Shown piece after piece: positions 1 to 5,541 of a stretch of DNA of 8,228 nucleotides (the first letter of the stretch is position 1; each line of letters begins with the position of its first letter). Made by a program: the position numbers and the translations under genes. The notes under the pieces were generated by a model that saw only the letters and a list, made by a program, of their open reading frames with translations, had not been told where the DNA came from and ran no database searches. This DNA comes from Candidatus Latescibacterota bacterium (GTDB lineage: Bacteria > Latescibacterota > UBA2968 > UBA8231): assembly GCA_022827165.1 (NCBI GenBank), contig JAJDTN010000357.1:1-8228 (forward strand). The letters run 5' to 3'.

Positions 1-27
1 CGCCCACCAGCGGCCGAAGAACGTCAC
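1..27 (-). CDS. 5' end of a probable ABC transporter membrane subunit (partial)
   Basis: Only nine codons are inside the window. A GTG start (25-27 on the complement) overlaps the TGA stop of the upstream ATPase gene in a GTGA arrangement. A good SD (GGAGGG on the minus strand, plus positions 37-42) sits 9 nt before it. The visible peptide reads MTFFGRWWA, an aromatic-rich N-terminus that would suit a membrane protein. An ATPase of this type is normally followed by its permease, and the four-base overlap suggests translational coupling. The protein family cannot be read from nine residues, so the identity is inferred from position. Confidence 0.4.
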
Positions 28-914
28 GGATTCCCGCCCTCCGGCTCGATCGACTGCAGGTGATGGAGGTAGGCGTCCTCCAGGCCCGGGGCTGCCGCCT
101 CCGCCGAGGCCGCGGGCGGCTCGTCGGCCACCAGGCGGACCTCGTATCCGGCCACCGAGGGCACCGTGGAGACGACGGCGAAGCGCTCCTTGAGCCCGTC
201 CAGCTCGGCGTCGGTGGCCGCCACCTTCCAGACGCGGCCCCGGGCCGAGTCGATCAGCCCCTCCGGCGAGCCCTGGTAGGCGATCCGCCCCCGGCTCAGC
301 AGCGCCATGTCGGTGCAGGTCGAGGAGATGTCCCCCACGATGTGGGTGGAGAGGAGGATGACCATCTCCCCCCGGGCCAGGTCGGCCAGCAGGTTGCGGA
401 AGCGCAGCCGCTCCTGGGGATCGAGGCCCACCGTGGGCTCGTCCACCACCAGGATCGAGGGATCGCCCACCAGGGTCTGGGCGATGCCGAGGCGGCGCTT
501 CATGCCGCCCGACAGCTTGCCCGCCTGCCGGTCGCGCACCTCGAAGAGGCCCACCAGCTCCAGGAGCCGGTCCACCGCCTCGGCCCGCTGGCGGCGGCCG
601 AGGCCGCGGAGGCGCGCCTGGTAGTCGAGGACCTCCCACGCCGCCAGCCGCGGGAAGCGGCTGAACTCCTGGGGCAGGTAGCTGACCATGCGCCGCACCT
701 GGGCCCGGTGGCGGTCCACGTCCAGGCCGGCCACCAGGACGCGGCCGGAGGTCGCCTTGAGCAGGGTGACGAGGATGCGGATGAGGGTGGTCTTGCCGGC
801 GCCGTTGGGCCCGAGGAGGCCGAACATGCCGCTGCCGATCTCCAGGTCCACGTCGCTGAGGGCGTGGAAGCCGCCGCGGTAGCGCTTGGTCAGGCCTTGT
901 ATCTCGATTCTCAT
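24..914 (-). CDS. ABC transporter ATP-binding protein (ABC-2 export type)
   Basis: This is a 296-residue ATPase that would power a membrane-embedded permease from the cytoplasmic side. All motifs of a functional nucleotide-binding domain are present: Walker A GPNGAGKT at 35-42, Q-loop Gln82 (YLPQE), signature LSGGM at 134-138, Walker B ILVVDEP at 154-160 with catalytic Glu159, D-loop GLDP, and the switch His191 (STHIV). Residues about 225-296 form a variable C-terminal extension rich in Ala/Glu, as in many ABC-2 drug, lipid or gliding-type exporters. The ATG has an SD GGAG (plus 921-924) with 8-nt spacing. The stop overlaps the start of the next minus-strand gene, presumably the permease. The substrate cannot be deduced. 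No periplasmic binding protein gene is seen, which fits export. Confidence 0.96.
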   Translation of the reverse strand: MRIEIQGLTKRYRGGFHALSDVDLEIGSGMFGLLGPNGAGKTTLIRILVTLLKATSGRVLVAGLDVDRHRAQVRRMVSYLPQEFSRFPRLAAWEVLDYQARLRGLGRRQRAEAVDRLLELVGLFEVRDRQAGKLSGGMKRRLGIAQTLVGDPSILVVDEPTVGLDPQERLRFRNLLADLARGEMVILLSTHIVGDISSTCTDMALLSRGRIAYQGSPEGLIDSARGRVWKVAATDAELDGLKERFAVVSTVPSVAGYEVRLVADEPPAASAEAAAPGLEDAYLHHLQSIEPEGGNP

Positions 915-1000
915 GCGAGTCTCCGGCAGGCCAAGAACCCCCGGAACGCGGACTCCCGCAAGGGAAGCGGCCGGGCTCCCGGCGCCGGGGGCGGTGCGCC
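915..1000. other. Intergenic region with GC-rich palindrome
   Basis: This non-coding stretch separates the epimerase remnant from the ABC ATPase start. It contains a perfect 12-bp palindrome, CCCGGCGCCGGG (978-989), and the overlapping stem GCCGGG/CCCGGC (970-975 with 978-983). On the minus strand this lies just downstream of the remnant's stop codon. It could therefore end transcription of the acyltransferase-epimerase unit, but no T-tract follows and such palindromes are expected by chance in very GC-rich DNA. No promoter for the ABC gene could be recognised. Confidence 0.25.
921..924 (-). promoter_or_regulatory. Ribosome binding site of the ABC ATPase gene
   Basis: The minus strand reads GGAG here, 6-8 nt before the ATG at 912-914. 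It supports the chosen start. No convincing -35/-10 pair was found further upstream (925-1000). Confidence 0.6.
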
Positions 1001-1114
1001 TCAGACGTTCAGGCGCGGACCCAGATCCTCCAGGACGCGGGACCAGCCCTCGGCGAACCGGATCTCGGCGGGGCGTTCCTCCCCGTGCTTCGCGGTGGAC
1101 AGGCGGCCGGGGGC
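1001..1114 (-). pseudogene. 3' remnant of a second epimerase gene (duplicated tail)
   Basis: On the minus strand this segment encodes 37 codons plus a TGA stop. It aligns without gaps to the last 37 codons plus TAG stop of the neighbouring epimerase (1126-1239). By hand count 28 of 37 residues and 94 of 114 nucleotides match. Shared blocks include GRLSTAKH, EERPAEI and RVLEDLG. No start codon or SD precedes it, and it begins 11 nt after the epimerase stop in a different frame, so it should not be translated on its own. The frame is kept, there are no indels and the stop codons differ. This suggests the leftover end of a diverged tandem paralogue whose body was deleted, rather than a recent slippage duplication. 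Confidence 0.75.
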
Positions 1115-1125
1115 GCCTCCGGCCT

Positions 1126-2226
1126 CTAGACGCGCAGCTGCCGCCCGAGATCCTCCAGGACGCGGGGCCAGCGGCCGGCGAAGTCGATCTCGGCGGGGCG
1201 TTCCTCCGGGTGCTTTGCGGTGGACAGGCGGCCGGGGTCGGCGGCGTACCACTCGACGGTCCTGCGGGTCCACTCCACGCCCGGGGCGCGGAAGTCCAGC
1301 CCCACGTCGGCCTGGGCCTTGTCGAGGTTCATCAGCAGCGGGCAGGAGCTGAAGGGCGCGAAGGACCAGACCTTCCACGGCAGGCCCGAGTGGCGCTCCA
1401 GAACCTCGGAGGGCACCGGCACGGTGCGCAGCGGCCGGCCGGCGGCCTCGGCCATGATCCGCAGCCAGTTGACCAGGGACGGAGACTCGGCCTGGGCGTA
1501 GTTGTAGGTGTTGCGCGGCGGTCCGTCCTCCAGGAGCCGCACCAGGAAGCGGGCCAGGTCCTCGGAGAAGCCGACCTGCACCGCGTGGACGCCGCCGTCG
1601 GGCAGCAGGATCGGCCCGCCGTCGAGGATCCGCGTCAGCCACCAGGCGAACCTCCCCGAGGGGTCCGCCGGGCCGAGGGTGGCGGGCACGCGCACGACGA
1701 TCCACGGCCAGTCCGCGGGCGACTCCAGCATGACGCGCTCCATCATGCGCTTGCCCTCGCCGTACTCGTCGACCTCGTCCCGGTACTCCCAGGACTGGCC
1801 GGAGACGTCGAGGTCGGCCTCGCGCACCGGCTCGAGGGCGCGGTAGTCGACGGCGAAGCGCTCCTCGTCGGGGAGGGGCTCGGTCACCGTGGACCGGCGG
1901 TGGGAGTGCCCCGCCTCGCCGTAGACCGAGACGGTGCTGGCCACCACGTAGCGTCCGACGCGCCCCCGCAGGGCGCCGATGGCGCTCTCCGCCTCCCGGC
2001 GGTTGAAGCACTGGTTGTCGATGACGCCGTCGAAGCGGCGGCCCTCCAGGCTGCGGGCGAGACCGTCGGCGTCCTGGCGGTCGCCCTCGATGTGCTCGAT
2101 GTCGTCCCAGAACCACGGCCGCGAGTTTCCCCGGCTGAAGATCGAGACGCGATGGCCGGCCTCCAGCATCTGCTCGACGGCGGCCAGTCCGAAGTACCCC
2201 GTGCCTCCCATGACCAGAACGTCCAC
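1126..2226 (-). CDS. NAD-dependent epimerase/dehydratase (extended SDR, CSP41-like)
   Basis: This 366-residue cytoplasmic protein of the extended short-chain dehydrogenase/reductase family would bind NAD(P) and oxidise, reduce or epimerise a nucleotide sugar or similar substrate. The N-terminal Rossmann motif GGTGYFG lies at 7-13. FSRGNSRP (30-37) and EGDRQD (47-52) follow, as in the CSP41-like branch. STVSVYG is at 97-103, and the catalytic pair Tyr155-xxx-Lys159 is in the sequence YGEGK. The C-terminal substrate domain (about 175-330) ends in a conserved-looking tail that is duplicated just downstream. The start is GTG (2224-2226), supported by an AAAGGAG SD at plus 2233-2239 with 6-nt spacing. 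The gene lies 27 nt after the acyltransferase-like gene, so the two are probably co-transcribed. The exact substrate is unknown. CSP41 homologues in plants bind RNA, so a non-metabolic role is a remote alternative. Confidence 0.9.
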   Translation of the reverse strand: MDVLVMGGTGYFGLAAVEQMLEAGHRVSIFSRGNSRPWFWDDIEHIEGDRQDADGLARSLEGRRFDGVIDNQCFNRREAESAIGALRGRVGRYVVASTVSVYGEAGHSHRRSTVTEPLPDEERFAVDYRALEPVREADLDVSGQSWEYRDEVDEYGEGKRMMERVMLESPADWPWIVVRVPATLGPADPSGRFAWWLTRILDGGPILLPDGGVHAVQVGFSEDLARFLVRLLEDGPPRNTYNYAQAESPSLVNWLRIMAEAAGRPLRTVPVPSEVLERHSGLPWKVWSFAPFSSCPLLMNLDKAQADVGLDFRAPGVEWTRRTVEWYAADPGRLSTAKHPEERPAEIDFAGRWPRVLEDLGRQLRV

Positions 2227-2232
2227 CCGGCT

Positions 2233-2239
2233 CTCCTTT
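2233..2239 (-). promoter_or_regulatory. Ribosome binding site fixing the GTG start of the epimerase gene
   Basis: The minus strand reads AAAGGAG, 6 nt before the GTG at 2224-2226. The GTG places MGGTGYFG at the usual distance from the N-terminus of this family, so the SD and the protein alignment agree. Confidence 0.7.
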
Positions 2240-2253
2240 CCTCGGGCCGGCGG

Positions 2254-3213
2254 TCAGCCGGCCGGTCTCTGCATGAAACGGCGGAGCCGCCACAGCCGCG
2301 ACGGCGTCTTGCTGACGAGATGATAGGGGACCTGGCGAGCTCCGAAGGCGCGGAAGAACCGCTCCACCGGCTCGAGCATGGAGCCCTCGAAGTCGAAGCG
2401 CCGGGTCACCGCCGCCGCGTGGCGGATGGCGTGCCACAGGCACAGACTGGTGGCCCCGCTGGTGCGCAGCTCCGGGTCCCCGCCCCCGATCAGGTAGTAG
2501 GCGCTGTCCTCGTCCCAGACGACGTAGGCGCCGGCGTGGGCGCGCCCCTCGCCGTCCTCGGCGATCCAGATCCGCCGGCAGCCGTGGGACTGGCAGGCGC
2601 GTTCGATGCTGTCGACGATCCCGGGCGCATAGGGGACGGGCCGCCCCTGCCTGGCGAAGGTCTTGCGGTTGAGGTCGTGCAGCTCGGCGGGCGAGTCGGC
2701 GCTGCGCACGGTGAGGCCGTGGCGGCCCTCGGCCTTGCGGATCTCGCGGCGGATGTTCTCCCGCAGGTTGGCCCACAGGGCGGCCTCGTCGCGCAGGTCG
2801 GGCAGGACGTAGGTGTAGCGCGTCGTCTGCGCGAACCCCCTCCAGTAGAAGGGGAGCCAGTTGGTGACGCCGGGGTGCCAGCCCTGCTCGAAGTGGGCGA
2901 AGGGCGGCAGCCGGTCGATCAGCTCCGTCATGAGCCGCTTCTGGCGCTCCAGGGTCCCCGCCGGCCCGGCGTCCGTCTCCCGCACCCAGGGGCCGAGGCT
3001 CCGCGTCAGCGGCGGCTGCACGAGCAGGGTCAGCCCCAGGCGCCGGCGCGCGTAGTACGGCAGGGCGCCGGCCGCGGCTCCGCCGTGCTCGACGACGGCC
3101 GCGTCCCAGTGTTCGGGGCCGCAGACCGCGTCGAGCCACCAGTCCCGGCAGAACAGGGGCAGGCGGACTCCCTCCTCCTGCATCAGGGAACGGTAGGCGT
3201 CCTTGTCGCTCAT
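2254..3213 (-). CDS. FemAB/BioF2-like GNAT-fold acyltransferase
   Basis: This 319-residue soluble protein looks like the BioF2-like acetyltransferase (FemAB/GNAT) group, which transfers an acyl or aminoacyl group to cell-envelope or polysaccharide precursors. The N-terminal half (about 18-140) ends in RYTYVLPDL. A basic helix (RENIRREIRKAE, 151-162) precedes the second GNAT half (167-300). That half contains AGAYVVWD (227-234), YYLIGGG (239-245) and the closing FDFEGSM...ERFFRAFGA (273-292), all typical of the family. No signal peptide or membrane segment is visible. The ATG at 3211-3213 has only a weak SD. Met11 is a possible alternative start but is no better supported. The gene leads the minus-strand unit with the epimerase, which fits sugar or envelope modification. 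The donor and acceptor are not known. Confidence 0.82.
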   Translation of the reverse strand: MSDKDAYRSLMQEEGVRLPLFCRDWWLDAVCGPEHWDAAVVEHGGAAAGALPYYARRRLGLTLLVQPPLTRSLGPWVRETDAGPAGTLERQKRLMTELIDRLPPFAHFEQGWHPGVTNWLPFYWRGFAQTTRYTYVLPDLRDEAALWANLRENIRREIRKAEGRHGLTVRSADSPAELHDLNRKTFARQGRPVPYAPGIVDSIERACQSHGCRRIWIAEDGEGRAHAGAYVVWDEDSAYYLIGGGDPELRTSGATSLCLWHAIRHAAAVTRRFDFEGSMLEPVERFFRAFGARQVPYHLVSKTPSRLWRLRRFMQRPAG

Positions 3214-3251
3214 TCGGGTCGGCGGTCTCGCCTTCCAAAGGCGGAGTTCCG

Positions 3252-3280
3252 TTGCTCGCGATGTACGGGGGCGCTACTAT
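3252..3280 (+). promoter_or_regulatory. Candidate sigma-70-type promoter of the plus-strand operon
   Basis: A -35-like TTGCTC (3252-3257) and a -10-like TACTAT (3275-3280) are separated by exactly 17 bp. They match the consensus at 3 of 6 and 4 of 6 positions. The predicted transcription start near 3287 would give a leader of about 65 nt before the ATG at 3354. The match is modest, and sigma preferences of this organism are unknown. Confidence 0.35.
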
Positions 3281-3292
3281 GGCCTAGCATAG
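3277..3292. repeat. Interrupted palindrome, possible operator
   Basis: CTATG at 3277-3281 is inverted as CATAG at 3288-3292 with a 6-bp spacer. The element overlaps the ends of both candidate -10 boxes, where a dimeric repressor would block both directions. The arms are only 5 bp, so chance is possible. No regulator gene is in the window. Confidence 0.35.
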
Positions 3293-3313
3293 CGAAGGAG
3301 GCGGCGGCGGCAA
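3286..3313 (-). promoter_or_regulatory. Candidate promoter of the acyltransferase-epimerase unit
   Basis: On the minus strand a -35-like TTGCCG (plus 3308-3313) and a -10-like TATGCT (plus 3286-3291) are 16 bp apart, each matching 4 of 6 consensus bases. Its -10 lies within 6 bp of the -10 of the opposite candidate promoter, so polymerases would compete and one regulator could control both units. Confidence 0.3.
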
Positions 3314-3314
3314 A

Positions 3315-3334
3315 CCTCGGGCCCCCTCGGGCCC
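3315..3334. repeat. Perfect 10-bp tandem repeat with leader hairpin
   Basis: The unit CCTCGGGCCC occurs twice in immediate succession (3315-3324 and 3325-3334). The GGGCCC of each unit can pair with the other, giving a 6-bp all-GC stem (3319-3324 with 3329-3334) around a CCTC tetraloop. It lies 19 nt before the isomerase ATG. It could be a pair of protein-binding sites one helical turn apart, or an RNA hairpin influencing translation of a gene that has no clear SD. Neither role is proven. Confidence 0.4.
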
Positions 3335-3353
3335 TTCCCCCGACGGATCGCGA

Positions 3354-4190
3354 ATGCTCATCGGCGGCTTCACCCGGATCTTCGACCGTCCCTCCTTCGA
3401 AGAGGTCCTCGACGCCGCCGCCGGCCACGGCCTCCAGGCCCTCCAGCTCAACCTCGAGTCCCTCGGCCTGCCGCCGATGCCCGACCGCCTCGACCCGGAC
3501 CTCTGCCGCCGCGTCCGCCGCGAGGTCGAGTCGCGGGGGCTGACCCTGGCCGCGGTCTCCGGCACCTTCAACATCATCCACCCGGACCTCGACGAGCGCG
3601 CCCGCAACTTCCGCGGCCTCCGCGAGCTGGCCGCCGCCTGCGCGGCCCTGGGGGCGCCGCGGATCACGTTCTCCACCGGTACCCGCAACGCCGACTACAT
3701 GTGGGGGTCCCATCCCGACAACGGCTCTCCCGAGGCGTGGGCCGACATGCTCGAGTCGATGGCCGAGGCCGTGGCGATCGCCGCCGAGCACGAAGTGCCC
3801 CTGGTCTTCGAGCCCGAGGTCTCCAACGTGGTCGACACGGCGCTCAAGGCGCGGCGGCTCCTCGACCACTTCGGCTCCCCCTTCCTCAAAGTCGTCATCG
3901 ACGGGGCCAACCTCTTCGGCGCCGGGGACCTGCCGCGCATGGCCGAGGTCCTGGACGAGGCCTTCGACCTCCTCGGCCCCGACATCGAGATGGCCCACGC
4001 CAAGGACCTGGTGCGCGACGGCGAGGCCGGCCACGTGGCCGCGGGAACGGGTCTGCTGGACTACGAGCGCTACCTGCGCCGGCTGCGCGAGGCCGGCTTC
4101 GACGGCGGCCTCATACTCCACAGCCTCGACGAGGAGCAGGTGCCCGCCTCCGTGAGGTTCCTGCGCCAGACCCTGGAGCGAATCGGCTGA
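3354..4190 (+). CDS. Sugar phosphate isomerase/epimerase-like TIM barrel (xylose isomerase-like)
   Basis: This 278-residue protein belongs to the xylose-isomerase-like TIM-barrel superfamily (AP_endonuc_2 type). Such enzymes use a divalent metal to interconvert keto and aldose sugars or epimerise them. The opening LIGGFTRIF, the strand GLQALQLNLESL (26-37) and VSGTFNIIHPD (68-78) match this group. Likely metal ligands are Glu153 or Glu155 (FEPEVSN), Asp183 (VVIDGANLF) and His215 (MAHAKD). The C-terminal strand reads LILHSLDEEQV, so His256 stands where many relatives have the fourth ligand Glu. The ATG is the first possible start after an in-frame TAG at 3285, and no SD is evident. It is the first gene of the plus-strand operon and ends 11 nt before the aminotransferase. 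No signal peptide is seen, so it is cytoplasmic. The substrate is unknown. Confidence 0.88.
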   Translation: MLIGGFTRIFDRPSFEEVLDAAAGHGLQALQLNLESLGLPPMPDRLDPDLCRRVRREVESRGLTLAAVSGTFNIIHPDLDERARNFRGLRELAAACAALGAPRITFSTGTRNADYMWGSHPDNGSPEAWADMLESMAEAVAIAAEHEVPLVFEPEVSNVVDTALKARRLLDHFGSPFLKVVIDGANLFGAGDLPRMAEVLDEAFDLLGPDIEMAHAKDLVRDGEAGHVAAGTGLLDYERYLRRLREAGFDGGLILHSLDEEQVPASVRFLRQTLERIG

Positions 4191-4193
4191 GGG
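4189..4193 (+). promoter_or_regulatory. Ribosome binding site of the aminotransferase gene
   Basis: GAGGG overlaps the isomerase TGA stop (4188-4190) and stands 8 nt before the ATG at 4202. It supports this start over any in the long open stretch upstream, which is only the out-of-frame shadow of the isomerase gene. Confidence 0.5.
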
Positions 4194-4201
4194 CCGCTGC
4201 C

Positions 4202-5539
4202 ATGGCCACGAAGGGAGACTCCCTCTTTCTCAAGAACCCCGCCGGCGGCTACCCGACGATCGTCCGCGGCGAGGGCATCCATCTCTACGACGACGAGGAC
4301 CGGCGTTACATCGACGGCGCCGCCGGCGCCAGCAACGTCACCCTGGGCCACGGGCGCGCCGACATCGCCCGCGTCATGGGCGAGCAGGCGGAGACCCTGG
4401 CCTACGCCTTCTCCATCCACTTCGAGAACCAGCCCGCCCGCGACTACGCCGGCCGGCTGACGGCGGCGGCCCCGGGTGACCTCGACAAGGCCTACTTCGT
4501 CTCCGGCGGCTCGGAGGCGATCGAGTCGGCCCTGAAGATCGCCCGCCAGTACCACCTGCTGCGGGGCAACGTGGGCAAGCAGCTGGTGATCTCGCGCTGG
4601 GGCGGCTACCACGGCGGCACCCTCGGGGCCATGTCCCTCAGCGGCGTGCCGGGGCCGCGGGCGCCCTTCGCCCCCTGGCTGGCCGACTTCCCCCACATCG
4701 CCCCCTGCTATCCCTACCGCTGCCGCTTCGAAGGCTGCAACGGGGTCTGCAATCTCAGCTGCGCCGACGACCTGGAGGCCGAGATCCGCCGCCGCGGCCC
4801 CGAGAACGTGGCCGCCTTCGTCTGCGAGCCGGTGCCGATCGCCGCCTTCGTCTGCGGCGTGCCGCCGGAGGGCTACTTCGCCCGGATCCGCGAGATCTGC
4901 GACCGCCACGACGTGCTCTTCATCGCCGACGAGATCGTCACCGGTTTCGGCCGCAGCGGCCGCCTCTTCGCCATGGAGCACTGGGACGTGCTTCCCGACA
5001 TGATCGTCTTCGGCAAGGGGGCCAGCAGCGGCTACATCCCCCTCGGGGGGGTGCTCCTGCGGCAGGCCGTGGCCGATGCCTTCGCCGAGGCCGGGCAGGA
5101 GTTCCACCACATCTTCACCTACGTCAACAACCCCGTGGCCATGCGCGTCGGCCTGGAGGTCCTCGACATCATCGAACGCGAGGAGATCCTCGGTCGCGTC
5201 ACCGATCTGGCCGCCCACATGGAGTCGCAGGCCGGGCGTTTCCGCGAGCATCCGAGCGTCGGCGAGGTCCGCACCTTCGGGCTGATCCTGGGGATCGAGC
5301 TGGTGCAGGACCGGGAGAGCCGCCGGCCCTTCCCCGCCGAGGCCGGTTTCAGCCGCCGGGTGGCCGGCCACATGCGCGAGCGCGGCCTCAACGCCGGCTC
5401 CACCACGGGCTGCGCCGACGGCGTCAACGGCGACGACCTCCGCTTCTATCCGCCGTTGACGATCACCCGCCAGGAGCTGGACGGCCTGCTCGACATCGTC
5501 GAGGAGTCGCTGGCCGCCGCCGAGAAGGAGGTCCTGTAG
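4202..5539 (+). CDS. Class III pyridoxal-phosphate aminotransferase
   Basis: This 445-residue protein has the full length and motifs of the class III (ornithine/omega-amino acid, glutamate-1-semialdehyde type) fold-I PLP enzymes. It would move an amino group between an amine and a keto or aldehyde compound. The phosphate-binding SGGSEAIESALK lies at 101-112, YHGGT at 136-140, Glu209 in CEPV, the pyridine-ring Asp243 in IADEIVTGFGRSG (241-253), and the Schiff-base Lys272 in FGKGASSGYIPLG. FTYVNNP (305-311) provides the phosphate-side loop of the partner subunit. Residues 169-187 hold five Cys (169, 174, 179, 183, 187). The start at ATG 4202 gives the normal N-terminus. It sits between the isomerase and GH42-like genes. 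Inference: it acts on the isomerase product or a derived aldehyde. Amination of a sugar and degradation of an amino compound are both possible. Confidence 0.93.
   Translation: MATKGDSLFLKNPAGGYPTIVRGEGIHLYDDEDRRYIDGAAGASNVTLGHGRADIARVMGEQAETLAYAFSIHFENQPARDYAGRLTAAAPGDLDKAYFVSGGSEAIESALKIARQYHLLRGNVGKQLVISRWGGYHGGTLGAMSLSGVPGPRAPFAPWLADFPHIAPCYPYRCRFEGCNGVCNLSCADDLEAEIRRRGPENVAAFVCEPVPIAAFVCGVPPEGYFARIREICDRHDVLFIADEIVTGFGRSGRLFAMEHWDVLPDMIVFGKGASSGYIPLGGVLLRQAVADAFAEAGQEFHHIFTYVNNPVAMRVGLEVLDIIEREEILGRVTDLAAHMESQAGRFREHPSVGEVRTFGLILGIELVQDRESRRPFPAEAGFSRRVAGHMRERGLNAGSTTGCADGVNGDDLRFYPPLTITRQELDGLLDIVEESLAAAEKEVL
5525..5531 (+). promoter_or_regulatory. Ribosome binding site of the GH42-like gene
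   Basis: A strong AAGGAGG lies inside the last codons of the aminotransferase gene, 10 nt before the ATG at 5542. Only 2 nt separate the TAG stop (5537-5539) from this start, so re-initiation is likely. Confidence 0.6.
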
Positions 5540-5541
5540 CC

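Larger units (their letters stand above)
3214..3353. promoter_or_regulatory. Divergent intergenic regulatory region
   Basis: This 140-bp region separates the minus-strand acyltransferase-epimerase unit from the plus-strand operon. It is locally more A/T-rich than its surroundings around 3260-3300, as expected for promoters. It contains candidate promoters for both directions, an interrupted palindrome, a tandem repeat and a possible leader hairpin, each listed separately. A strong SD-like AAGGAGG (3295-3301) has no start codon at a usable distance. Confidence 0.6.

Noticed and set aside
970..989. Rho-independent terminator for the minus-strand epimerase unit
   Set aside because: A GC palindrome exists, but there is no following T-run, the loop is too tight, and such palindromes are common at this base composition.
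1001..3238. Minus-strand 745-codon open frame that ends in the duplicated epimerase tail, suggesting a frameshift-extended epimerase
   Set aside because: Apart from the final 37 codons the translation is shadow-like. No slippery sequence was seen near the epimerase stop, and the live gene already has its own complete tail.
3295..3301. Strong SD-like AAGGAGG as evidence for an unlisted small gene
   Set aside because: No ATG, GTG or TTG lies 4-12 nt downstream, so no start could use it.
886..3543. Very long plus-strand open frame (about 885 codons) antisense to the acyltransferase and epimerase genes
   Set aside because: Its translation is Arg/Pro/Gly/Ala-rich with no recognisable domain, and it covers recognisable genes on the other strand. 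It is an artefact of high-GC codon bias.
3210..4121. 303-codon minus-strand open frame opposite the isomerase gene
   Set aside because: Its translation has no recognisable motif, whereas the plus-strand frame is a clear TIM-barrel enzyme.
3701..4201. In-frame N-terminal extension of the aminotransferase back to 3701
   Set aside because: The extension is Arg/Pro/Gly-rich shadow of the isomerase gene. The ATG at 4202 has an SD and gives the normal family N-terminus.
4070..5371. 433-codon minus-strand open frame opposite the aminotransferase gene
   Set aside because: No motif and no family resemblance. The opposite frame holds every expected PLP-enzyme motif.
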